28,585 bases of DNA, taken from positions 10,396-38,980 of the forward strand of contig QZLH01000229.1 in NCBI GenBank assembly GCA_003833135.1, written 5' to 3'. The position numbers and the translations under genes were made by a program. This stretch comes from Oehlia diaphana (taxonomy: Eukaryota > Glomeromycota > Glomeromycetes > Glomerales > Glomeraceae). Shown here piece after piece: positions 1 to 9,144 of the stretch. How positions within the stretch are numbered: position 1 is the first letter of the stretch; the number at the start of each line of letters is the position of its first letter. The notes beneath the pieces are model-generated. The model worked only from the letters and a program-made list of their open reading frames with translations. It made no database searches and was not told the DNA's origin.

Positions 1-180
1 AGAAAAAAGACCGATCGGTCCTGCGGTCCTTGAAAAGACTGACGGTCTTATTACATGTGATACAGGACCGAAAGACCGCAGTCCTACACTAAGACGGACC
101 GGTCCGTCTTTTTATGGTGTAGGACCGTAGGACCGCGGTCTTTTAGGACCGATGACCATCTTTAATCCGTCCTGTTAAAT
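1..180. repeat. GC-rich GGACC/ACCGG palindrome cluster (foldback)
   Basis: This is a dense cluster of GGACC, GACCG and CGGTC words in otherwise AT-rich DNA. Perfect palindromes are GACCGATCGGTC (10-21), AAGACGGACCGGTCCGTCTT (91-110) and GACCGCGGTC (131-140). Around the central palindrome, the stretch near 70-88 (AAAGACCGCAGTCCTACAC) is repeated in inverted, imperfect form near 117-144, so 65-145 could extrude as a large cruciform. Similar words recur at 10788-10917, 11663-11719, 27120-27135 and 27746-27755. It is probably one end or a remnant of a repeated foldback element. No protein is encoded, and the left boundary is outside the window. Confidence 0.6.
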
Positions 181-974
181 GTTATATGATCCGATTCTTT
201 GACCAAAAAAATAATTGCTTTTTTTTTTATTTATTATATTGACTGACGAATAATTTTTTTCTTAAATTGCGGTTAATTTTTTACGCGATTGCAGTAAACA
301 TATTTTTACTATTACATCATTTTTTTACTATTAATAGATCTCGCGATTAATTTATTTTTTTTTCGCATGATTTTATTGATTTTATCGATTTATGACTACT
401 TTTTTTTTTACTGTGAAAATCGGAACTAAATCGGATAAGAAATAAAGGCTGTTATTACCTTTTAAGTAAAACAAGTAAAACATAATTTGATTTAAGTTAT
501 TAATTAAATTATACAAATTTTTTTTCATGAGAAATTTTTTAAAAAATAGTATTTATTATATTTATAGTAGTTTATTTTAATATGAATTATTTTCAAAAGA
601 ATAAATAATGTTAAAAGAACAAGTAAATAAAAATAATTACATCAAATTATCACATGTATTACGTAAGAATGGTCCTCTAATTAATTAAATAGAAAATACT
701 TTATTTATATTTTCATGTCTAAGGCTTGGTTTTCCGTTTTTTCTAAATAAAAAAATGGTTAGGCTAAATGCAAGATTTAAAAATAATTCGCTTAATAAAC
801 TGGCAATAGAAATATTACATCGGGAAAATTTTACTTTGGAATAATTCTAAAAGTTCGTTATCGCGATGGATATGAGGCCCACAGATAGATTTCACTTGTT
901 AGGAAAGGATTGATTATTAGCGATATGCAAACTTTTTATTTAGGATAAAGGTAAGATGCATAATTGATTCTTTA
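181..974. other. AT-rich intergenic stretch
   Basis: Long A/T runs with scattered CGCGATT/TCGCGA words. I see no gene, RNA gene or clear repeat. A possible splice acceptor (TTTATTGCAG, 971-980) lies just before the kinase remnant that follows, and may be an inherited relic. Confidence 0.5.
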
Positions 975-1196
975 TTGCAGAATCAACAATCCTTTAGCGC
1001 AGGAGATTTCGGATTTTGCACGTCGGCGAATGAAAATGTAAAAAATTCAACCAAAAGGAATCCCATCAACTTCCCAAATCAACAAGAAATTATATCTTCA
1101 AGATACTGTATATCAAGAAAATACATTTTATTACAAATGTCTCAATACTTAATACTTGATGAACGTTCAGATTATATGATTAGGAATATTGATTGA
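975..1196 (+). pseudogene. Deleted kinase remnant (DFG segment fused to C-terminal tail)
   Basis: The frame reads GDFGFCTSANE, close to the activation-loop start of the kinase at 1881-5705 (GDFGFCMPANE). It then jumps at about 1061 to NFPNQQEIISSRYC, which is that kinase's C-terminal tail. About 140 residues, from after the DFG region through APE and the rest of the C-lobe, are missing without loss of frame. The end (DERSDYMIRNID) matches the last mini-exon of the intact copy (DECSDCIIDG), but both tail cysteines are changed to Arg and Tyr. There is no ATG: the open frame begins at a TTG. N-lobe, HKD loop and P+1 region are absent, so it cannot be an active kinase. Confidence 0.75.
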
Positions 1197-1355
1197 ACGC
1201 TAGTTTATATATCGAAATTTGAATCTTGTAATAATAAAAATAAAAAGATTTGTTTTCTGAAATTTATCATAATTAGATTAAAAATATTTAATTTTTTCAA
1301 ATATGTAATATTTATTAAAATTTAAATTTTCTTAAAAACATATATTATAAAGTAT

Positions 1356-1453
1356 TATACTTGCCGCCCATTTCTCAAAAAGGAAATTTAAACAATGAGA
1401 TCGACATAAATCATTGTTTAAATTTCCTTTTTGAGGAATGGGTGGCAAGTATA
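1356..1453. repeat. Near-perfect 43-bp inverted repeat (hairpin)
   Basis: The left arm is 1356-1398 and the right arm 1411-1453, with a 12-base spacer (1399-1410). The arms start TATACTTGCC and end CAAGTATA. Only two positions differ (left bases 1366 and 1373), and both would be G-U pairs in a + strand transcript, so the RNA would be fully paired. It could be a foldback transposon, a MITE or a hairpin RNA source. No adjacent target duplication was evident. Confidence 0.7.
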
Positions 1454-1509
1454 TTAAAAGTATAAAATAAAGCATGTAAATATCATTCTTTCTTTTTCTC
1501 CTTCATTAC

Positions 1510-1702
1510 TAATCTTACCACACCACCTCAGGTAGTACAGGTGATGATTTTGTCACATGGTCACGTGATGGCGGCAGTTCGCGTTGTTGAATTTTTTTGT
1601 GGTCTGATCTCTATTTGTCACCTGCATAAAATGCCACACTCTTTATGCAGTGTAACCAATACTATTAATATTCGTAACACGCGAGGTGGTGTGGTAAGAT
1701 TA
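1510..1702. mobile_element. MITE-like element with 20-bp terminal inverted repeats
   Basis: TAATCTTACCACACCACCTC at 1510-1529 is repeated as an exact reverse complement at 1683-1702, giving a 193-bp element. Both ends carry TA, so a TA target duplication with 18-bp inverted repeats is possible, as in Tc1/mariner-derived MITEs. The interior is less AT-rich and holds TCACATGG and TCACGTGATG back to back (1553-1570). The 62-codon frame inside resembles no protein and is probably chance. Transposase family assignment is inference. Confidence 0.6.
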
Positions 1703-1880
1703 CCCCAGAATTTGGTCATAAAATTCTAAAAGAGCAACTCGATAGATATTCTACTTGGAAAGTCTGGTTGATATAACTCCGAAAAACATTCCAATGTAAT
1801 TTTCCGTTGTTATATACTTTGTTATTTGCCTTTACAAAATTTTTTTTTCATAACCGACAGACAAAATTACTTTTATAATC
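1703..1880 (+). promoter_or_regulatory. Upstream region of the Cys4-array kinase
   Basis: About 180 bases between the MITE-like element and the kinase ATG. TTATATAC near 1810-1817, about 65-70 bases before the ATG, is a candidate TATA element, followed by a T-rich run. The transcription start is unknown. The promoter is therefore very short, or it includes the mobile element. Confidence 0.25.
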
Positions 1881-4800
1881 ATGCTAGTTGGAAGAAGCAT
1901 TCTTTCTTTTTTGATTAATAAACGAATTTTTAAGACATCAGATTATGATTTAAATTTGAAAAAAAGAAAAGCAAAATATAAAGGTTTTAAAAACATTTTA
2001 TGCGAAGAATGTAACAAAAATATTGACAAGCAGGGTTATTATTGTGTAAATTGTTATAAAAATGAAACCGAAATTCATAAACGAAATCATATGAGGTATG
2101 GATTAAATTTTGCTATTTTCAAGACATTTGATTATGATTTAAATTTGAAAGAAAGAAGAAAAAAATATTATGATTATGATTACATTTTATGTGAAAATTG
2201 TAATCTGGAAATTGATAAAGTGTATTATTATTGTAAATATTGTTATGACGGAATTTATACGAAATATACATTTGAAGTTGGAATTTTTAAAATATCAGAT
2301 TATGATTTAAATTTGAAAGAAAGAAAAGTAAAATATAAAGATTATAAAATCATTTTATGTGAAGAATGTGGCCAAGTAATTTACAAGCATTATTATTATT
2401 GTTTAGTTTGTTATAATAAAAAAAATGATATCAATGAACAAAATCATATGAAATATGGATCAAATTTTGGAATTTTTACAGTAAATGATCATCATTCGTT
2501 AAATTGGAATGAAAGACAAGCAAAGTTCGAGGGTTTTGATGTCGTTTTGTGCGGAAAATGTAACATAAAAATTGACAAGTTGTATTATTATTGTGTAAAT
2601 TGTTTTAATAGTGAAATTGGAGTTTTTAAGACATCAGATTATGATTTAAATTTGAAAGAAAGAAAAGCAAAATATAAAGGTTTTATAAATATTTTATGCG
2701 AAGAATGTAACAAAAATATTGACAAGCTGGATTATTATTGTGTAAATTGTTATAATAATGAAATCGAAATTTATAAACTAAATCATATGAAGTATGGATT
2801 AAATTTTGGAATTTTCAAGACATTAGATTATGATTTAAATTTGAAAAAAAGAAGGAAAAAATTTTATGATTATGATTACATCATATGTGAAAAATGTGAT
2901 CGAGTAATTGATAAGAAGAATTATTATTGTGTATATTGTCATAATACAAATGATACAAATGATGAAATTCATATAAAATATGAATTTAAAGTTGGAATTT
3001 TCAAGATAACAGATTATGATTTAAATTTGAAAGAAAGAAAAGTAAAATATGATAATTATGATCATATCGTATGTGGAGAATGTAAACAAGAAATTGCTAA
3101 GCATTATTATTATTGTTTAGTTTGTTATAATAAAAAAACTGATATCAATGAACAAAATCATATGAAATATGGATTAAAATTTGGAATTTTTAAGATAACA
3201 GATTATGATTTAAATTTGAAAGAAAGAAAAGTAAAATATGATAATTATGATCCCATCATATGTGGAGAATGTAAACAAGAAATTGCTAAGCATTATTATT
3301 ATTGTTTAGTTTGTTATAATAAAAAAACTGATATCAATAAACAAAATCATATGAAATATGGATCAAATTTTGGAATTTTTAAGAAAACAGATTATGATTT
3401 AAATTTAGAAAAAAGAAAAACAAAATATAAAAATTTCAAAATCATTTTATGTGAAAAATGTAATCAAGAAATTGACAATCATTATTATTATTGTAGAAAT
3501 TGTTTTGTTAAAGAAACTAACTATAGTAAAAAATTTCGTATGAAATGTGTATTTAAAACTGGAATTCTTAAGACATCAGATTACGATTTAAACGTTAAAG
3601 AAAGACAAGCAAAATTTGAGAGTTATGATATTATCGAATGTGAAAAATGTAATCATGAAATTTATAATTTTTATTATTATAGATGTGACAGATGTTATTC
3701 TAAGGCTGATAAATATGAACGAAAGCGTATGTCATTTGGAATATGCAAATACTGTTCTGAAATTAATACGGAATGTGGATGTTTATACAGTTTAAATCAA
3801 CTTTTAAAAGAATTTAAAAATTTTAATGAAAGCAAAGTAAATGATAATACAATAACTATGACGATTTCAGATTATGATTTAAATGAAGAGGATAGACAAG
3901 CAAAATACAAGGATTACAATCACATTTTATGCGAAAAATGTAACAAAATATTTACCTATAATTATTGTCATGATTGCGTTGCCCAGAATGAACAAAAATT
4001 AAAGGAGTTACAGACTGAATTACAATTTTATGAAAATTTTTATAATAAGTTATATAATAGAATAACAGATAAATTAAAAACCTCAGAAGAATTACAATTA
4101 ATTATACAAAATAATGAATATATCTATTCTAAAATTCAACGTTTTAAAGGAACGTATTTGCAAATTAAAATAATAGTTAATTATATTATGTCGATAAAAC
4201 GCGAGTTAATACGAATTAAACAAATTCCTGAAATATGTTTTCATAATGCTCGATCTTATTGTGATTGTTATAATATGGAAACTGATATTAATGAAAAAAA
4301 TCGTATGAAATTTGGAAAATGTAAAGAATGTCTTAGAATACATGAAGATTTGTATGGTTGTTTATCCTGTAATCCTAAACGCTTCCAAAGAGATTTTAAT
4401 AAGTGGACTAGCGGGAATGAAGTTATTGATGGGTTAATACAAAATAATCAACTTGTAGCTAGAAGATATGGATTATTAGAATGGATTCCATATGATAAAT
4501 TTACAAATGTTAATTATGTTGCTGAAGGAGGTTTTGCTAAAGTATATTCAGCTACATGGATAGACGGACAAATTAAAAAGTGGAGTCAATTGTCTGATAG
4601 TTGGAGAAGAAATGGATCAACAACAATCGCTTTAAAAGTATTGAATAATTCAGAAAATATAAATAAAGATCTTCTAAATGAGGTATGCGAAAAAGCGCTA
4701 AAAAATATAATTTACAAGATTAACTTATATTGTCTATATATTTTGTAGTTAAATTTCTTTAACGAAGTTAGTGGTTATATGTGTGTGATTAAATGTTTTG

Positions 4801-5705
4801 GGATTACTCAAGATCCTGTTACTTACGATTATGCATTAGTATTACAGTATATGGAAAATGGGGATTTACGCAAATTTCTTAAACGAACCATCAAAACATT
4901 AGCATGGTATCAAAGACTAAATATAATATATGATATCTGTCTTGCGATTGATAATATTCATAAACATAAATTAATGCATAAAGACCTTCATCCAGGAAAT
5001 ATTTTTGTTGATTCTATATTTGCATATATTGGTGATTTTGGATTTTGCATGCCAGCAAATGAAAAAAGTTCAACCAAAAAGAATGTTTATGGAATAATGT
5101 CATATATGGCCCCTGAAATATTACGTGGAAAACCACATACTTTAGCATCTGATGTATATTCATTAGGTGTGATTATAAATGAAGTAATTACAGTAATTCC
5201 GCCATTCAATAATCAACCACATGATCAATATCTCGCACTGGATATTTGTCGGGGTTTACGTCCAAATATTAAAGCAGAAACACCAGATTCTTTAAAAGAA
5301 TTAATTGAAAGATGTTGGAGTGCGAATCCAGAGGACCGACCGGCTTCCAAAGAAATTGTATGCTTATTATCAGATAGCCTTAGTAAATATAAAAAAATGC
5401 CAATAAGATTATCATACAATCTTAATGAATCAAATGAACTACAATCACATCCTCAAGCTATCTATACAAGTCGACTTCTCAATCTTAAAAATTTACCAGA
5501 ACCCATAAACTGCCCAAATCAACAAGAATTTATATCTTCAAGACATATTATGAAAATACAGACAGGTGATTTATTATAATGATTTTCTTTTATCTACTTA
5601 AATTAATTAAAGTTAAATAAAAAAAATTTGCATATTATAGGGGAAGTTAATACTCTTCATTCTGATGAATGTTCGGATTGTATTATAGACGGAACTCAAG
5701 TTTGA
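1881..5705 (+). CDS. Protein kinase (TKL-like) with 11-unit N-terminal Cys4 array
   Basis: Exons 1881-4682, 4749-5565 and 5641-5705 (introns GT-AG, 66 and 75 nt) give 1227 residues. Residues 16-700 hold 11 units of the pattern IFKxSDYDLNLKERKxKY...CxxC...CxxC, a likely zinc ribbon. About 702-784 is Lys/Glu/Ile-rich and probably helical. A further Cys4 block follows (814, 817, 827, 830). The kinase domain starts near 866: Gly loop EGGFAKV 882-888, ATP lysine K919 (IALK), alphaC-type Glu E934 at the exon junction, HKDLHPGN with D1013 and N1018, DFG 1030-1032, APE 1055-1057. All catalytic residues are present, so it should be an active Ser/Thr or dual-specificity kinase. HKD replaces HRD. The tail has PNQQEFISSR, and the last mini-exon ends in a CxxC (SDECSDC). 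Exon joins are supported by frame and by the minus-strand paralogue. The ligand and target of the array are unknown. Confidence 0.85.
1926..3977 (+). repeat. Tandem array of 11 Cys4-encoding units (~150-300 bp each)
   Basis: Unit starts (nt): 1926, 2115, 2283, 2472, 2622, 2811, 2997, 3186, 3375, 3564, 3861. Most units encode 62-63 residues (186-189 bp); units 2 and 4 are shorter and unit 10 is longer. Units 7 and 8 (2997-3185, 3186-3374) differ at only about seven bases, a recent duplication. Units 1-2 resemble 5-6 more than they resemble their neighbours, so a multi-unit block was also copied. Unit 4 is the most divergent at its start (NDHHSLNWNER). Unit 10 carries a leftover of the juxta-kinase motif (MSFGICKYC), as if a whole module end had been duplicated. 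Each unit keeps two CxxC pairs. Confidence 0.9.
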
Positions 5706-6550
5706 TATGAATGCAACGAAATTTTTTTTTTTTTTTTTTTGATATATATATCAAAGGATTTATCATATTTAATTATTTATTTTATTATATTATCTTTAGT
5801 ATTTTAAAATCTAAATAAATTAAAATTGTTTTATTGTATCATTTAATTCCCATAAGTTTTAACGGTGTTTGAACTCACTGTATATTCAGTTTGAATGTTT
5901 CGAGCTTCTTTCCTTAATGCTTTTAAATAGGACAGCTTGCAATTATTAACGGTAATTGTTGCATAAAATAAGTTTCTAATGCGAATAGATAATTATTGTT
6001 TCCTACGAGGAGATGTTTATTGGGCTTTGGCCTTTTTGAATAATGAATTTATTTTATTTTTTTATTTTATTCAAGAAAAGTGAAACGGTAATACAATGAT
6101 CGTAGAACTCGGGAGTGATTTAAAAAAAATTCGCTTCGCCTTAGAGTAAAGGAAAAAAGCCGTATGCCCATGTAGGGACATCGCCCTTCGCAGAAGAGAA
6201 TGGCTACCCAAGATTTTGGATAAGATAATGAATCACCAATTTTATATATAGATCTCGTGAAGCATAAATCGGCACGTGATTGTGGACCAATCAGAACTTA
6301 GGGTGAAAATTAGTAAATCGTTACTTATCATAATCTGAGATTCTATTAATATTATATTCTAGGTTTAGAAAATTTGAACATAACAAGAAAAATTTTCACA
6401 AAAGATTTGCAATATAATTTACGTAACCTTGGGATGAAGATATGCAAAATATAAAAATCTCCCCTGATCGTCACCATTTACAATTATATTGATTACACTT
6501 ATACCTAACTGAGTAAATGATAAGGGATAAACCAGTTATGGGGATAAAAA

Positions 6551-6607
6551 ATGATCAGCATAACCGGCTGATCATCCTTGTTAGGCTGATCTCTTTAGGC
6601 TGATCAT
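6551..6607. repeat. GGCTGATCAT short repeat cluster
   Basis: ATGATCAGC (6551-6559) and GCTGATCAT (6567-6575) form a 9-bp inverted repeat. GGCTGATC then recurs at 6584 and 6598, the last again as GGCTGATCAT. It is a small foldback with direct copies. It could be a protein-binding cluster or a repeat remnant; nothing decides between them. Confidence 0.45.
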
Positions 6608-7042
6608 CCAAGATATAACAAATACTTATTGCTTATAATATAGAATGACACGACTTCAATGATCTAGAATTATTATTATAATTTGAAGTAAATTATTTGT
6701 ATTTCTGGTTTAATAACAACAAAAAGACTGCAGTGTAAAAATAAGCACACGTCTACAAAGTCACATGACTATGAAAAAATTTGAGTATCGTTTTAATTAT
6801 ATAATGACAAATTGCCTGTTGATTTGCAAATTTGAATAATTTTAATGAAATAAATGATTTAATTTGTGTCAATGCTAGCAAAAAATTGAGCTGTTTAATT
6901 TTAATTGTACGTCATAAAATTGTTTAATATCTACACTGAATTTTGATCATCGTTTTTTTGTGTGGTTTGGTATGATATATTCACCAAATCCAAACGAAAT
7001 GACATCATTTAATATTAATTTTGAATGGACAAATTTATCCTG

Positions 7043-7170
7043 AACCGGGGGTCCAAGTTCTTCCAAATTCTTAATCCTAAACCCCCTATATAAATAAGTT
7101 TTTTCGGAGTAATCGTCACGTGATTAATACAGTTGAGGTCTAGGATAAGTACCTGAACCCCCGGTCTATT
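7043..7170. repeat. ACCGGGGGT imperfect inverted repeat
   Basis: GAACCGGGGGTCC (7042-7054) and GAACCCCCGGTC (7155-7166) oppose each other, with further partial complementarity towards the centre (AATCCTAAACC against GGTCTAGGAT). The middle contains TCACGTGAT (7116-7124). This is consistent with a degenerate MITE or foldback element. The arms are imperfect, so boundaries are approximate. Confidence 0.4.
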
Positions 7171-7899
7171 TAAGGACACTCCTTTTGAATTAATAACAAT
7201 AATTTATAATCACATAGTCACATGATTTATGCTACAAATGACGCGTAATAACTGATTTTTGACATAATAATTTTATGCGCGAATTAAGCTTATGGACAAA
7301 ACAAGATTAGTGTTACAAAATTACTATATTAGCTATATTATTAGTTTACTACTTTTCATTAATAATTTAATTAGAATCTTACTAATCCGTGTTAAATATT
7401 TAAACCCAATAAAAATCATAATAATAATTATATGCGTGAATAAACCCTTAGTTAGTATTTTAAGGGATTTGCATGATGCAATTGGCGCCGTAGTGTTTCA
7501 TTACATTGTCGGTTAAAAACCACCGGAGTGATCGGACATTTCCGATAGGAAATTGTAAATTCCGGAAAAAAGAACAACAATCTAATCATCACGTGAAAAT
7601 TAATTAAACATACAAATACAACAAGTTTTTTTAAAAAAAAGGAACTAGTTTCGCCGGGTTTCGCTAAATGAATTTAATCACATGATATTAACTGCGCACG
7701 AGCCATGTGCATAATTATATAGAAAGTTTCTAAAACTAGAATGACGAAGTTTTCTACAAGTATGACAAATAAATTGCTTCAAAATTTTTATAAAATCAGC
7801 AATCAACACGCTTTTTTACCCGTTACACACTTTTGCCACAAAATTATTTTTTTTTTTTTTTCTCTTTTACTGATTATTTTTCAGATTAGAGAGAACGAA

Positions 7900-9144
7900 A
7901 TGGACTGTTGGCCACCAAAGAATGGAGAATCAAGTACAGCTGCACAAAAGTATAGTGAACGATCTTCGTCTTGCGATTCTTCTAATAGAGTAATAATGTT
8001 ACAAGGACTAGACCCAAATTCAACTCAAAGTAGGATAAAGGTAATGTTTAAATTTATTTATTTACTTTTTTGTTTTTTTTTTTATTTTACTCGGGAAAGT
8101 TTTCCATTTTATTGTAATCTTTATTAATAAAATTTTTTTGTTCTTTTTCTTTTTTAATTATTTTTAGAAAGCTTTCGAAGATAATGGTTTAAAAGTAACC
8201 GTTGATTATCAAAGAGACGAAACCATAGGATACGTTCATTTACACTTACCCATGGCTAAAGAAGTTGTTAATCGTATTACTACTTCTGGTGGTTTAAGAA
8301 TTGGTTCTGAATATGTTGTGTTACGTGCTTTAGAAGGTAATTATCATTTTATTGAATTCATGATCATTTTTTTTATTCGAATATTTAGAATATTTATTTT
8401 TCTGAAATATTAATTAATCAATCTTCTTTTATATAATTAGGAACAGAGGAAGTAATGTACTGGTCAGTATATGCAGCTGCAAACCTACCCACTTCCCTTA
8501 GATCTCCAGGTAAAAGTAAAAAAACATCCGGTAGGATTCGTAGTAATAAGATGCGTCGATCACATCCTTACTCTTCTTCATACCAGACTATGGATATTGA
8601 TGAAGATACAAATCAAGCTTTTGAAAGGACATTATCAAAATTACAAAAAAGAAAAAGCACTAAATTTAAACGTGCAAAGAGTCATAAAAAAGCAAAAAAA
8701 ATAAGTAATAGAATGGCAGCGAAACAATTTCACATGCAACTAAAAGCTACTATGTCCGTCGTAAAACATGAAGACTCATTAAACGAGGCAATAAATTCTC
8801 TGTTAAAGAAAGAAGGAATTAATAACGACATGTTACGATCATCTATAATCCATGAAAGATCAAGTGATTATTCACTACAGTCTATTCAAAAAAATCAATC
8901 TTTGGCTACTAATCCTGGTGAAGTGTTTGGAATTTGCTCGCCTTATCAATATTCAACCCATCAACAAACGGCTTTTGGCACGGATATGGGAAACGAGACA
9001 AGAGAGATTATTCAACCTTATAATCAATTCTTTATCAAGGTTGCGAACAATGACGATACGGATGATGTTGAGGAAAGATTCAAGCGTCTCTCGGTAAATT
9101 CTCGTAACGAGTTAATGAATGAATTCTGTGGCTATCATAACTAA
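7900..9144 (+). CDS. xRRM (La/LARP7/Pof8-like) RNA-binding protein
   Basis: Exons 7900-8040, 8168-8336 and 8441-9144 (GT-AG introns of 127 and 104 nt) give 337 residues. Residues 30-111 read as an RRM: VIMLQGL as beta1, VTVDYQRDE aligning with the RNP3 strand of xRRMs (the Asp is kept, the aromatic two residues before it is Thr), then GYVHLHLP, then VVLRALEGTEEVMYW. That last segment is very like the LEG/LSG-acid-YW end of La, LARP7 and p65 xRRMs. Known xRRMs bind 7SK, telomerase or Pol III RNA 3' stems, but the RNA partner here is unknown. After it comes a basic stretch (about 118-195, rich in KK/KR), probably nuclear-localising or RNA-binding, then a disordered acidic end. No La motif domain is visible, unlike full LARP7. 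The ATG at 7900 was chosen because an acceptor (TTTTCAG, 7878-7884) lies just upstream and a GTATGA donor at 7760 would make a 5'-UTR intron. The family call is by pattern only. Confidence 0.65.

Larger units (their letters stand above)
5706..7740. other. Intergenic region with small repeats
   Basis: Begins with the 3' flank of the kinase, including a T run near 5720-5740. A less AT-rich patch at about 6125-6220 (TCGCTTCGCC, CCCATGTAGGGACATC) looks like old repeat DNA. Further on are several CACGTG/CACATG words (6273, 6762, 7117, 7219, 7591, 7679). The 74-codon frame at 7292-7516 has no family likeness and begins in AT-rich DNA, so I do not call it. No RNA gene was recognised. Confidence 0.5.

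Noticed and set aside
1541..1729. 62-codon frame in the MITE-like element.
   Set aside because: It spans the right terminal repeat and shows no transposase likeness.
4683..4748. The first kinase as two separate genes (1881-4748 and 4779-5579).
   Set aside because: A 66-nt GT-AG intron joins them in frame at the same place as in the minus-strand paralogue, and the two parts together make one complete kinase domain.
7292..7516. 74-codon plus-strand frame.
   Set aside because: Composition is that of translated AT-rich DNA (Ile, Leu, Asn runs), with no family likeness or splice context.
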